Part shown: piece after piece, positions 1-7,653 of the stretch | How the letters are laid out: every line of letters begins with the position of its first letter | How positions within the stretch are numbered: position 1 is the stretch's first letter | From: Streptomyces cucumeris | GTDB lineage: Bacteria > Actinomycetota > Actinomycetes > Streptomycetales > Streptomycetaceae | DNA length: 64,000 bases | NCBI RefSeq assembly: GCF_024295805.1 | Contig: NZ_JANCLX010000007.1 | Span: forward strand, 194,568-258,567 | Direction of reading: 5' to 3' | Translations under genes and position numbers: made by a program | The notes under the pieces: model-generated | Seen by the model: the letters and a program-made list of their open reading frames with translations, nothing else | Databases searched by the model: none | What the model was told of the DNA's origin: nothing

Positions 1-354
1 CACCTCCCACACCCCCCCCCCCCCCCCCCGGGCGCGTGGCCCCCCCCCGGCCCCCCCCCGGGCGCCCCCCCACCACCGTGTGTGACCCCACGGGGGCACG
101 CGGTGTCACACCGCGCTCCGCGCGCCGCTAGCGCCGCGTCAGCCAAGGTTTGCCCCGTAGCGAGGTGTCCTGGTGCGGTCAGCTGCAAGGCGCCGGATCG
201 GCCTCGTAGTGGGCCTACTCGGCCGGTGCGGCAACGCCGCGGATGGCCGTGCCAGGGCGGCGAGCGGGGCAAACCTTGGCTGATGGGGCGCTAGAGTCGG
301 TCGGACCGAGGGGCGGTCCAGAAGCAGCCTCCGACCCGGCCGGTCAGGGAGCCA
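1..354. other. Non-coding left edge: C-rich tract, MITE-like repeat and leader of the CGNR gene
   Basis: No convincing gene is seen here. The first 80 bases are almost all C, with homopolymer runs of 9 to about 20 C, which is unusual even for this GC-rich genome and could mark an assembly edge. A 167-bp element with long inverted ends occupies 128-294 and is listed separately. The remaining 60 bases lead into the CGNR gene; GGGAG lies 3-4 bases before its ATG. Confidence 0.6.
128..294. repeat. MITE-like inverted-repeat element (29-bp ends)
   Basis: The left arm 128-156 and right arm 266-294 are inverted copies of 29 bp with only two or three mismatches; their shared core is AGCCAAGGTTTGCCCC and both ends read CTAG. 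The 109-bp centre contains two more hairpins: GTAG/CTAC at 206-218 and GCGGC/GCCGC at 228-240. There is no coding capacity. The shape suits a miniature inverted-repeat transposable element, or an RNA that folds as one long stem with side hairpins. No clear target duplication is visible outside the CTAG ends. It lies about 60 bp before the CGNR gene, so it may affect its expression; that is inference. Confidence 0.6.
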
Positions 355-927
355 ATGGTGCTGATCAATCACGACACCCGGTGCGCGCTCGACGTGGTCG
401 TCGATCTGGTGAACACTGCGCCCGAGGGCACGGACACGGACGGACTCACCGATGTCGACGCCCTGCGGGGATTCGTCGAGCGCCATGCGATCAGCGACAT
501 CGGCACGCTCGGTGACCGTGATCTGGCCGCGGTACGGACCGTGCGCTCCCGGTTCGCCGAGGTCTTCGGCGCGGCCGAGGACGCCGGTGGCACCCCGCGC
601 GCGGCCGAACTGCTCAACGCGATGATCGCCGCGGCCGGGACCACACCACGGCTCACCGACCACGACGGCTACGACTGGCATGTGCACTACTTCGCGCCGG
701 GCGCGTCGGTCGCCGACCACCTCGCGGCCGACGGCGGTATGGCGCTGGCGTTCCTGGTGGTGGCGGGCGAGCGCGAGCGGCTGCGGCGCTGTGAGGCCCC
801 GGACTGCCGCCACGCCTTCGTGGATCTGTCCCGCAACCGCTCCCGCCGCTACTGCGACAGCCGCACCTGCGGGAACCGGCTGCATGTCGCCGCCTACCGG
901 GCGCGGCGCCGGGAGGCCGCCGGCTGA
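355..927 (+). CDS. CGNR zinc-finger protein (ABATE domain)
   Basis: A 190-residue protein whose C-terminus has the CGNR zinc finger: Cys146, Cys151, Cys167 and Cys172, the last opening the CGNR tetrad, followed by a basic stretch. The N-terminal ~130 residues match the ABATE (stress-induced transcription factor) domain that accompanies this finger. These proteins are thought to be DNA-binding regulators, but ligands are mostly unknown. ATG is preceded by GGGAG at a short spacing. A paralogue lies at 43272-43847 in this window; here there is no divergent enzyme gene beside it, so its target is unclear. Confidence 0.85.
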   Translation: MVLINHDTRCALDVVVDLVNTAPEGTDTDGLTDVDALRGFVERHAISDIGTLGDRDLAAVRTVRSRFAEVFGAAEDAGGTPRAAELLNAMIAAAGTTPRLTDHDGYDWHVHYFAPGASVADHLAADGGMALAFLVVAGERERLRRCEAPDCRHAFVDLSRNRSRRYCDSRTCGNRLHVAAYRARRREAAG

Positions 928-958
928 GCCGGTACCGGGTCCCCCGTCACGAGCGGTG

Positions 959-1156
959 TCACCAGCGGTAGAGGTCGTGCACGGCGGTGATGACGAGCAG
1001 GGTGCCTATGACCGCCAGGAAGAACATCAGCGGCGGCTGGGAGAGGGCGAAGAGACAGCCGCGGGTCTCCTCGCTCGGGGGCACAGGGGGGCCTTCGATG
1101 GGGGACTGCTCCCCGGGTGTTTGCAGCATCTCGCGGCAGATCATGGCGCAGCGCAA
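959..1156 (-). CDS. Small hypothetical membrane protein
   Basis: A 65-residue protein with one hydrophobic segment near its C-terminus (about residues 42-60, sequence LMFFLAVIGTLLVITAV) and a polar Pro/Glu-rich N-terminal half. The start is uncertain; an internal Met at residue 5 is an alternative. It is convergent with the CGNR gene and in the same direction as, but downstream of, the next membrane-protein gene. I do not recognise a family. Confidence 0.5.
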   Translation of the reverse strand: MRCAMICREMLQTPGEQSPIEGPPVPPSEETRGCLFALSQPPLMFFLAVIGTLLVITAVHDLYRW

Positions 1157-1198
1157 ACCCCGGTTGCGACCATCGTGCCGATTTTGACCGGTAGTTCG

Positions 1199-1675
1199 TC
1201 AGATTCCGTGCTTTTTGAGAATCGCTTCGATGTCTGAGAAGTCTTCTGTGTCCGAGCTGGTTCCGGCCTTGCTCTTCGACGCCCCGGACGCCTTGCCGGA
1301 ACGGCCCGTCCGGGGCGCCTTGGCACCGGACGCGCCGAGGGCGGGGTCGGAGGCCGCGGGGGCCAGTGCACCACCCTGCCCGGCCGCGGCGGCGGCACGG
1401 CGCTCCTCGCGGGTGCCGCCCCGGCGGCGCTCGACGGCCCGGGTCACCATGAACAGCGCCCAGGAGAGCCCCAGCACGGCGAAGCCCGCCCAGACGGTCG
1501 GCTTGAAGACCAGGTCGGTGAGCCAGTCCAGGATCCCGGTCATCGCCAGGCCCAGCGGCACCAGCGCGTAGGCGGCGATCCGGGCCGCGGCCAGGAACCG
1601 CTTGCGGTAAGCGGTCACACCGGCGATGCCCAGTCCGGCCGCGGAGAGCGCTGCGCAGACGGTGTCGGTCAGCAT
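1199..1675 (-). CDS. Conserved membrane protein with basic/Ser-rich tail
   Basis: A 158-residue protein. Three hydrophobic segments fill roughly the first 85 residues, followed by a charged Arg-rich stretch, then an Ala/Gly/Ser/Lys-rich tail ending in an acidic-amphipathic segment (SDIEAILKKHGI). The ATG at 1675 was chosen because AGGAGG stands seven bases before it; a much longer open frame extends upstream but is antisense to the DsbA-like gene. Proteins of this type are common in Streptomyces and sometimes carry unsupported names; no enzymatic motif is visible. Divergent from the DsbA-family gene. Confidence 0.75.
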   Translation of the reverse strand: MLTDTVCAALSAAGLGIAGVTAYRKRFLAAARIAAYALVPLGLAMTGILDWLTDLVFKPTVWAGFAVLGLSWALFMVTRAVERRRGGTREERRAAAAAGQGGALAPAASDPALGASGAKAPRTGRSGKASGASKSKAGTSSDTEDFSDIEAILKKHGI

Positions 1676-1855
1676 CGGGTCCTCCTGCCGGTGGATACCG
1701 GGACGGATGTCCGGTCCCTCCATCCTGCACCCCCGGGGGCGGAAGGGGCCACGACCGGGGCGCGGGATCAGGGACATCTCCGGGGAACGCCTCCTCCCCG
1801 GGGCCGAGCGCCCTCCGGGTGCCGCGCGACCGCGGCGGGCTGGAAGACTGGCCCC

Positions 1856-2368
1856 ATGAGCGACACCGATCCCGCACGTCCCGTACTCGATGTGTGGTGC
1901 GAATTGCAGTGCCCCGACTGCCGTACGGCGCTGGCGGACCTCAGCGCGCTGCGCGACCGCTTCGGGGACGCCCTGGAGATCCGGCTGCGGCACTTCCCGC
2001 TGGAGCGCCACCGTCATGCCCACGCCGCGGCCCAGGCGGCCGAGGAGGCCCTCGCCCAGGGGCAGGGCTGGCCGTACGCCGAGGCGGTGCTGGCGCGTAC
2101 CGGGGAACTGGCCGAGCGGGGTGAGCTGCTGCTCGTCGAGATCGCCCGTGAACTGGGCCTGGACGCCGAGGAGATGGACACCGCGCTGATCGACGGGCGG
2201 CACATCCTGATCGTGGACGCGGACCAGGCCGAGGGCAAGGCGATCGGGGTGACCGGCACCCCCACCTATGTGATCGGCGGTGAGCGGCTCGACGGCGGCA
2301 AGAGCCAGGAGGGGCTGCGGGAGCGGATCGAGGAGATCGTCGCGCGGCTGCTGGCCGAACCTGCCTGA
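1856..2368 (+). CDS. DsbA-family thiol oxidoreductase / thioredoxin-like protein
   Basis: A 170-residue thioredoxin-fold protein with active-site CPDC at residues 19-22 and the conserved cis-Pro loop TGTPTYVIGG near residue 127; the helical insertion between them is typical of DsbA/FrnE-like proteins. There is no signal peptide, so it is likely cytosolic, acting in thiol-disulfide exchange or as a mycothiol/isomerase-type enzyme. ATG 1856 gives the usual family length; the open frame continues upstream without a sensible ribosome site. Convergent with the GNAT gene downstream. Confidence 0.85.
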   Translation: MSDTDPARPVLDVWCELQCPDCRTALADLSALRDRFGDALEIRLRHFPLERHRHAHAAAQAAEEALAQGQGWPYAEAVLARTGELAERGELLLVEIARELGLDAEEMDTALIDGRHILIVDADQAEGKAIGVTGTPTYVIGGERLDGGKSQEGLRERIEEIVARLLAEPA

Positions 2369-2395
2369 CGGCGCGGGGCGGCCCCGCCGGCCGCC

Positions 2396-3241
2396 CTACA
2401 GCAGCGGTTTGAACAGCTGGTACTCGACCGGCTCGTAGCCCAGCGACTCGTACAGGCGCAGCGCGGGGGTGTTGCCCCCGAAGACATGCAGTCCCAGGCT
2501 GTGCGCCCCGCCCGCCAGGGCGTCGCCCTCGGCGGCGAGCATCAGGGTGCGGCCGTGGCCCCGGCCGCGGTGCTCCTCGGCCACCTCGACGGAGAAGACA
2601 TACGCCTCCCCCATCACGGCGGCGTCGGCCTCCCCCGCGCGCAGCGCGACCCAGAGGGTGCCCACGTCGGCGCCGTCGTGGACGAGGACGCGCAGCCAGG
2701 CGCCCGCGGTGTCCCGGCCGTGGGGCAGCAGTGTCGCGTAGTCGCGGTCGGCCTTGGCCTCGGCCTGGGGTGCGCTCAGTCCGCGCTGGACCAGGTCCTT
2801 GACGTAGTCGGCCCGCTCATGGGCGCACCAGGCCGGGTACTCGGCCTCGGTCAGCGACCGGATCACGCTGCCGTCCGGGAGCGCGGGCGCCCCGGTGAGC
2901 GGCTTGACCATGTTGCGGCCGCGCTCGCGGTAGCCCAGGGCGGTGGCCAGGCCCAGCGCGGTGGTGGCCGACGCGGGCACGCTCGCCACGACCTGGGTGC
3001 AGCCCCAGCCGCGGAGCACCTCCTCGGCAGCGAGGGCGGCGACGGTACCGCGGCCCCGGTGCCGGCCCGCCTCGTCGACCCGGAGGTGTTCGAGCCGTCC
3101 GGCCGCCGGGCCGAGCCGGGCGTCCGTGGTGAGGCGGATGGTGCCGACGGGGCGGCTGTTGACGCACACCTCGTATGAGCGGGCGCGTCCGCCGCCCTCG
3201 GTGCGCTGCTCCGGCTCGGTGGGCCGCAGGGTGGTGGTCAC
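2396..3241 (-). CDS. GNAT acetyltransferase with two GNAT domains
   Basis: A 281-residue protein. The N-terminal domain (about 20-120) and the C-terminal domain (about 135-281) each show the acyl-CoA loop: HRGRGTV in the first and HRGRGHGRTL in the second, the latter with GNTPALRLYESLGY as expected for a functional site. Substrate unknown. The sequence before its start is occupied by the terminator of the pabBC pair, so it probably has its own promoter. Confidence 0.85.
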   Translation of the reverse strand: MTTTLRPTEPEQRTEGGGRARSYEVCVNSRPVGTIRLTTDARLGPAAGRLEHLRVDEAGRHRGRGTVAALAAEEVLRGWGCTQVVASVPASATTALGLATALGYRERGRNMVKPLTGAPALPDGSVIRSLTEAEYPAWCAHERADYVKDLVQRGLSAPQAEAKADRDYATLLPHGRDTAGAWLRVLVHDGADVGTLWVALRAGEADAAVMGEAYVFSVEVAEEHRGRGHGRTLMLAAEGDALAGGAHSLGLHVFGGNTPALRLYESLGYEPVEYQLFKPLL

Positions 3242-3298
3242 CCTGGAGTTGTACCGGCCCGCCGCGCGCCCGTCATCAGCTTTTCGACGGATCTTCGG

Positions 3299-3323
3299 GG
3301 ACCCGGCCCATCCGGCCGGGTCC
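3299..3323. terminator. Hairpin terminator after pabC
   Basis: GGACCCGGCC (3299-3308) and GGCCGGGTCC (3314-3323) form a perfect 10-bp stem with a 5-base loop. It lies just past the end of pabC on the minus strand. No T-tract follows, which is usual in Streptomyces. Confidence 0.7.
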
Positions 3324-3358
3324 TGCGCCCCGCGGTCCGGTGCGCGGCCGGGCGGCCG

Positions 3359-4189
3359 TCACGGGTCGATGTCCGCCGCCGCCCGCTCGGTGAAGATCCG
3401 CATGGCCTTGGCGGTGACGGGGCCGGGGGCACCGGGCACGGCGCGCTCGTCCACCCGGTGCACGGCCTGCACATCACGCGTGGTGGAGGTCAGGAAGACC
3501 TCCTCGGCCCGCTGCACCACCTCCAGCGGCAGATCGGCCTCCCGCGCGCCCACCCAGTCCAGGACCAGGGCGCGGGTGATGCCCGCGAGGCAGCCGGAGG
3601 TGAGCGGCGGGGTGTACAGCTCACCGTCGAGGGCCACGAAGACATTGGAGCCGGTGCCCTCGCACAGGGCGCCGACCGTGTTGCCGAACAGCGCCTCGCT
3701 GGCGCCGTGTTCCCGGGCGCGGGCGAGGGCGACCACGTTCTCGCCGTAGGAGGTGGTCTTCAGGCCCGTGAGCGCCCCGCGCTCGTTGCGCGCCCAGTCC
3801 ACGGTGACCACGGCCGTGGTGTCCGGCCGCCGGTGGGTCTCAACGATGGCGACCACCAGCGTGGGGCCCTCGGTGCCCCGGTCCGAGCCCAGCGGGGAGA
3901 ACCCGCCGGTGTAGGTGATCCGCAGCCGTCCGAGCGCCATGGGATTGGCCTTGAGGACCGCCTCGCAGGCATGCCGTACCTCGTCCTGGTCCGGCTCGGG
4001 CAGCCCCAGACCGTGTGCGGAGCGGGCCAGCCGCCGCAGATGGCGGGTGAGCGCGAAGGGGCGTCCCTCGACAGCCTTGATCGTCTCGAAGACACCGTCG
4101 CCGACCGTCAGCCCGTGATCGAACACCGACACCCGGGCGGTGTCGGCCTCGTGCAGGGATCCGTCGAGCCAGATCGTGAGCGTCGTCAT
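3359..4189 (-). CDS. pabC: Aminodeoxychorismate lyase (class IV aminotransferase)
   Basis: A 276-residue class IV PLP enzyme. Lys144 in LKTTSY is the expected Schiff-base lysine and EGTGSNVF is the cofactor-binding motif; the length suits PabC, which splits aminodeoxychorismate into p-aminobenzoate and pyruvate for folate. The family also includes branched-chain and D-amino acid transaminases, but the gene overlaps pabB by four bases (ATGA at 4186-4189), so the folate role is the best reading. The start is fixed by that overlap. Confidence 0.85.
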   Translation of the reverse strand: MTTLTIWLDGSLHEADTARVSVFDHGLTVGDGVFETIKAVEGRPFALTRHLRRLARSAHGLGLPEPDQDEVRHACEAVLKANPMALGRLRITYTGGFSPLGSDRGTEGPTLVVAIVETHRRPDTTAVVTVDWARNERGALTGLKTTSYGENVVALARAREHGASEALFGNTVGALCEGTGSNVFVALDGELYTPPLTSGCLAGITRALVLDWVGAREADLPLEVVQRAEEVFLTSTTRDVQAVHRVDERAVPGAPGPVTAKAMRIFTERAAADIDP

Positions 4190-5256
4190 CGTGTCGCCCT
4201 TCCCGTCGGCTGCTGTACTTCCGACGCTACCGCGAGCAGCCGCGACGCCTTGAGTTCGGTTTCCTCCCATTCGTCCTCCGGGTCGGAGCCCCAGGTGATC
4301 CCGGCCCCGGTCCCGAAGCGCAGCACGGCGCCGCCACCGGCCGGACCGGGCGGCGCCCGGTCGATCCAGAACGTCCGGATCCCGACGGCCAGCTCGGCGG
4401 TGCCCCGGTCGGCGTCCACCCAGCCGACCGCACCGCAGTACGGACCGCGGGGCGCGGTCTCCAGCCGCTCTATGACGCGCAGCGCGCTGGACTTGGGCGC
4501 ACCGCTGACCGAGCCGGGCGGGAACGACGCGGCGAGCAGTTCCGGCCAGCCCGCCCCGGCGGCCAGCTCACCCGCGACCGTGGAGACGAGGTGGACCAGT
4601 CCGGGGTGCGGCTCGATCGCGCAGAGCGCGGGGACGGTCACCGAACCGGTCTCGCAGACTCTCCCCAGGTCGTTGCGGACCAGGTCCACGATCATCACGT
4701 TCTCGGCGTGGTCCTTCTCCAGCAGATCCGCGGCGCTGCGGCCGGTGCCCTTGATCGGCCCGGACTCCACGGTGCGGCCGGTGCGGCGCAGGAACAGCTC
4801 GGGCGAGGCGGTGGCCACCTCCACCCCGTGGGCGGGCAGCCGGACCGTACCCGCGTACGGGGCCGGGTTGCCCCGGGCCAGCAGGGCGGTGAGCGCGTCC
4901 ACATCGGCGGCGTCCGGATCGGGCAGCGGCGCGGACAGCACCCGGCAGAGATTGACCTGGTAGACCTCACCGGCAGCGATATGGCGCCGTATGCGCCGTA
5001 CGCCCTCGGTGTAGGCGGCCCGGTCCAGCGACGAGTCCCAGTCCTCCGGCGCGGGCCCCCGCCAGGCGCCGGGCACCGGGGCGGGCACGGGCGCGGACCG
5101 TACATCGCCGAAGCGGGCACAGACCGTACCGCCCTCGAAGTCCGCGACAACGGCCCAGAAACCCCGGGAGTCCAGGGCGGCGGGGTCACTGGTCACATCA
5201 CGGAGATCAGTGGCGAGCAGGCCGCCGAAGCGGGCGAGAGGGGGCAGGTTGTGCAC
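4186..5256 (-). CDS. pabB: Aminodeoxychorismate synthase component I-type chorismate-binding enzyme
   Basis: A 356-residue protein of the anthranilate synthase I/PabB family. The chorismate-binding half carries SGPIKGTGRS, ENVMIVDLVRNDLGRVC and FPPGSVSGAPK, the conserved substrate and Mg2+ motifs. No glutamine amidotransferase domain is fused, so a separate PabA/TrpG subunit must supply ammonia. Translationally coupled to pabC through ATGA; together they make p-aminobenzoate. It is somewhat shorter than classical PabB at the N-terminus. Confidence 0.88.
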   Translation of the reverse strand: MHNLPPLARFGGLLATDLRDVTSDPAALDSRGFWAVVADFEGGTVCARFGDVRSAPVPAPVPGAWRGPAPEDWDSSLDRAAYTEGVRRIRRHIAAGEVYQVNLCRVLSAPLPDPDAADVDALTALLARGNPAPYAGTVRLPAHGVEVATASPELFLRRTGRTVESGPIKGTGRSAADLLEKDHAENVMIVDLVRNDLGRVCETGSVTVPALCAIEPHPGLVHLVSTVAGELAAGAGWPELLAASFPPGSVSGAPKSSALRVIERLETAPRGPYCGAVGWVDADRGTAELAVGIRTFWIDRAPPGPAGGGAVLRFGTGAGITWGSDPEDEWEETELKASRLLAVASEVQQPTGRATR

Positions 5257-5365
5257 GGTTGTGAGTCTATGGCGACCTGGTCACAGGGGCTTCGCAGGGG
5301 ACGGGAGCGGCGGTGGGGACCGGACCCCGCCGCGCGAGCACCGCAGCACGCTGCGGAAACGGAAT

Positions 5366-5393
5366 TTGAGCTGGCCGGGGAATCCGCTAGAGT
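5366..5393 (+). promoter_or_regulatory. Promoter of the tRNA cluster
   Basis: TTGAGC (5366-5371) and TAGAGT (5388-5393) are separated by 16 bases, matching the major vegetative sigma-factor pattern, about 45 bases before tRNA-Gly. No other start signal is seen between pabB and the tRNAs. Confidence 0.7.
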
Positions 5394-5439
5394 TCAACAC
5401 GTCGCCGGGACGCGGAAGCGCCCCGGGCAAACGACACCT

Positions 5440-5512
5440 GCGGACGTGGCTCAGTTGGTAGAGCATCACCTTGCCAAGGTGAGGGTCGCGAGTTCGAATC
5501 TCGTCGTCCGCT
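5440..5512 (+). tRNA. tRNA-Gly (GCC)
   Basis: A 73-nt cloverleaf: acceptor GCGGACG/CGTCCGC, anticodon stem TCACC/GGTGA around loop TTGCCAA giving anticodon GCC, T arm containing GTTCGAATC. Discriminator T (U) at 5512. The 3' CCA is not encoded. First gene of the five-tRNA cluster. Confidence 0.97.
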
Positions 5513-5542
5513 CGGAGTGGGGGTTTCAAAGCCCCCGCGCTT

Positions 5543-5613
5543 GGTGGAGTGGCCGAGAGGCGAGGCAACGGCCTGCAAAGCCGTCTACACGGGTTCAAAT
5601 CCCGTCTCCACCT
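5543..5613 (+). tRNA. tRNA-Cys (GCA)
   Basis: A 71-nt cloverleaf: acceptor GGTGGAG/CTCCACC, anticodon stem ACGGC/GCCGT, loop CTGCAAA with anticodon GCA, T loop GTTCAAATC, discriminator U as expected for tRNA-Cys. CCA not encoded. Confidence 0.97.
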
Positions 5614-5614
5614 C

Positions 5615-5686
5615 GGACGATTAGCTCAGCGGGAGAGCGCTTCCCTGACACGGAAGAGGTCACTGGTTCAATCCCAGTATCGTCCA
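5615..5686 (+). tRNA. tRNA-Val (GAC), copy 1
   Basis: A 72-nt cloverleaf: acceptor GGACGAT/ATCGTCC, anticodon stem CTTCC/GGAAG, loop CTGACAC with anticodon GAC, discriminator A. CCA not encoded. Begins one base after tRNA-Cys ends. Confidence 0.97.
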
Positions 5687-5710
5687 CTGGGGCCCTGACG
5701 GGCCCTTCTC

Positions 5711-5782
5711 GCGCGATTAGCTCAGCGGGAGAGCGCTTCCCTGACACGGAAGAGGTCACTGGTTCAATCCCAGTATCGCGCA
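5711..5782 (+). tRNA. tRNA-Val (GAC), copy 2 with altered acceptor stem
   Basis: Same body as copy 1, anticodon GAC, but the acceptor stem reads GCGCGAT/ATCGCGC, so two pairs changed together and base pairing is kept. Discriminator A. CCA not encoded. Confidence 0.96.
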
Positions 5783-5793
5783 CGCAGTCCCGA

Positions 5794-5865
5794 GGACGAT
5801 TAGCTCAGCGGGAGAGCGCTTCCCTGACACGGAAGAGGTCACTGGTTCAATCCCAGTATCGTCCA
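5794..5865 (+). tRNA. tRNA-Val (GAC), copy 3
   Basis: Identical over its 72 nt to copy 1, with acceptor GGACGAT/ATCGTCC and anticodon GAC. Discriminator A. CCA not encoded. Last gene of the cluster, nine bases before the terminator. Confidence 0.97.
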
Positions 5866-5873
5866 CACCGATC

Positions 5874-5910
5874 GGCGGAGGGCCGGAGCGATCAGCTCCG
5901 GCCCTCCGCC
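5874..5910. terminator. Strong hairpin terminator after the tRNAs
   Basis: A perfect 16-bp stem (5874-5889 with 5895-5910) around the loop GATCA, followed by GTTT. It ends the tRNA transcript and probably also the convergent zinc-ribbon gene on the minus strand. Confidence 0.9.
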
Positions 5911-5956
5911 GTTTCAGGCTGTCATGCCTTCATGCGGTCGTGCCCTGGTGCCGTGG

Positions 5957-6256
5957 TCACGAGGAGAAGAGCATGTGGCCGAAGCCGCGGTGGTGCTTGT
6001 GGTGGCCGTGATGACCGTGGTGGCCGTGCTGCGGCGCGCCCCACGCGGGCCCGGCCGGGTACGCCTGCGGAGCGCCGGGAGCGGGCGGAGCCGGGGGCGC
6101 GGGCGGAGCCTGCTGGGTCCACTGCGACTCCAGCCGGGTCAGGGACTCCAGCTCCCCGTAGTCCAGAAAGATCCCCCGGCAGCCGCTGCACTGCTCTATC
6201 TGCACGCCGTTGCGGTTGTACGTATGCATCGGCGCATGACACTTGGGACACTGCAT
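5957..6256 (-). CDS. Small zinc-ribbon (TFIIB-type) protein with His-rich tail
   Basis: A 99-residue protein. Residues 1-40 form a zf-TFIIB-like ribbon with Cys3-x2-Cys6 and Cys23-x2-Cys26 followed by RGIFLDYGELE, the usual pattern of this family. The middle is Pro/Ala-rich and the tail is a run of HGHHGHH-type repeats, which could bind metal. Start chosen at the Met directly before the first Cys pair; an upstream start would add 16 residues. Function unknown. Confidence 0.8.
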   Translation of the reverse strand: MQCPKCHAPMHTYNRNGVQIEQCSGCRGIFLDYGELESLTRLESQWTQQAPPAPPAPPAPGAPQAYPAGPAWGAPQHGHHGHHGHHKHHRGFGHMLFSS

Positions 6257-6323
6257 GGTCCGCTCATCTCCCTCAACTACGGACAAAACCCACCGCCGGA
6301 ACATCCGTCCGGCCGTGGTGAGT

Positions 6324-7268
6324 TCACCCTACGGCCTCGCTGAGCCGGGCGACGCGGACACAGGCGTCGACCATGGCCTCCTCCGCCTCGTCCAACGCCC
6401 GCTCCGCGGCGGCAGCCTTGGCCAGGGCGAGCGCGGCGGTCTGCACGGTGAGCGCGCGCGCCGGTACGTCGAGGCGCGGCCACGGATCGTCCGGCCCCGC
6501 CGCCGTACCGCCCGCGGCGCGATACGCCCCGAGGAACCCTGCCCAGTCGGCGGGCGCGAGCAGCCCGGCCGCGTACCAGGCCGCGGGGCGCGCCAGATCC
6601 CAGCCCGGGTCGCCCAGACCGAGGTCATCGACGTCGATCAGCAGCCAGCGGTCCTGGAGCCGGACGAGTTGGCCGAGGTGGAAGTCTCCGTGGCAGAGCC
6701 CGCCGGGACCGGATCCGGCCGGTCCCTCGCCGGGTGCCGACCGCGCCCACCCGGGCAACCCCGCCCAGGCCCGCTCCACCGCATGCGCGGCGGCGGCCAG
6801 CCGGGGAGGGAGCCCCGGGGCGGTGGTGGCCGCCGCCCGGAGCCGGTCGAGGGCGCGGGCCGCCTTGGCGGGGCCGCGCATCGGCGGCACCGGCCCCGGG
6901 AGCGCGGCGGGCGGCACGGTGTGCAGCCGGGCGAGCAGCGTCCCCGCCTCCGCCCAGGGCGCCGCGCCGGGCTCATCCGGCGCGACCGGCTCCCCGTAGG
7001 GCCACAGGGTGATCCGCCGTCCGTCGGGCAGCGCCCCGGCCTCCGCGAGCGGGGCGAGCAGGGTCCCGGCACAGCGAGGGTGCGCGGCGACCTCCAGCCG
7101 AGCGGCCAGCGCGGCCGGATCGGCGTCCGGGGCATGGGCCTTGGCGACGACCGGGCCGCAGCGGACGACGGTCCCGTCGGGGCGGTCGGTGAGGACGACG
7201 ACCTCGTCGCGGGCCCCTGGCCGGATTCCCCGGACGGCATCGGCCAGCAATGCCCGCGTCGTGCCCAC
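6324..7268 (-). CDS. Aminoglycoside phosphotransferase-family protein
   Basis: A 314-residue protein of the APH/choline kinase fold. The catalytic loop LCHGDFHLGQLV and the Mg2+-binding LLIDVDDLGLGDPGWDLA are both intact; the N-terminal lobe is small and rich in Ala/Pro. The true substrate cannot be read; antibiotic resistance should not be assumed, because most genomic members phosphorylate small metabolites. No co-directional gene overlaps it. Confidence 0.8.
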   Translation of the reverse strand: MGTTRALLADAVRGIRPGARDEVVVLTDRPDGTVVRCGPVVAKAHAPDADPAALAARLEVAAHPRCAGTLLAPLAEAGALPDGRRITLWPYGEPVAPDEPGAAPWAEAGTLLARLHTVPPAALPGPVPPMRGPAKAARALDRLRAAATTAPGLPPRLAAAAHAVERAWAGLPGWARSAPGEGPAGSGPGGLCHGDFHLGQLVRLQDRWLLIDVDDLGLGDPGWDLARPAAWYAAGLLAPADWAGFLGAYRAAGGTAAGPDDPWPRLDVPARALTVQTAALALAKAAAAERALDEAEEAMVDACVRVARLSEAVG

Positions 7269-7653
7269 GGCTCCCCCTCAAGGACGATGTCGTCGGGATC
7301 CTAACCAGCAGCAACCACGGCGGCGCCGGGGCCCCGGATGGTCGCCGCGACAGCGGCCGGACGGGGGCTGGGTGTCACGGGCGGATCGACTCGCGGAACG
7401 ACGGCCGGGCCCGGGCGATACACCCGATCCATGGCCTCTCAGCTCTCCTGGAGGGTGGTTGCCCATCACGTCCCCGGCGGCCCCGGCACGGGGTCGCGGC
7501 CGCCCGCGTGAACCGACAGACGGCCCTGGACGGCGCGATGCCCGGACAGCTCCCCAGCTGTCCGGGCATTCGTGCCGTCCGCCGCACCCCCGTCCCCACG
7601 GGGCTGATGGCAGGAAGTCCCCGGCCCAGGCCGCTCTCCTGGACCCGGGGCGC
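7269..7653. other. Intergenic region with a 26-codon ORF and a terminator
   Basis: No established gene. A 26-codon ORF (7431-7511, plus strand, starting MASQLSWRVV) lies 26 bases before the perfect hairpin at 7538-7569; it has no ribosome site and may be chance. The rest shows no other motif I can support. Confidence 0.4.
7538..7569. terminator. Hairpin terminator
   Basis: Perfect 14-bp stem, ATGCCCGGACAGCT (7538-7551) and its complement (7556-7569), with loop CCCC. It lies downstream of the small membrane-protein gene ending at 7654 and can act on both strands. Confidence 0.75.

Noticed and set aside
4591..6321. 576-codon plus-strand frame through pabB and the tRNA genes
   Set aside because: It runs through five tRNA genes and a terminator and is antisense to pabB.
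6324..7268. Aminoglycoside resistance gene
   Set aside because: Only the general phosphotransferase motifs are present; nothing points to an antibiotic substrate.
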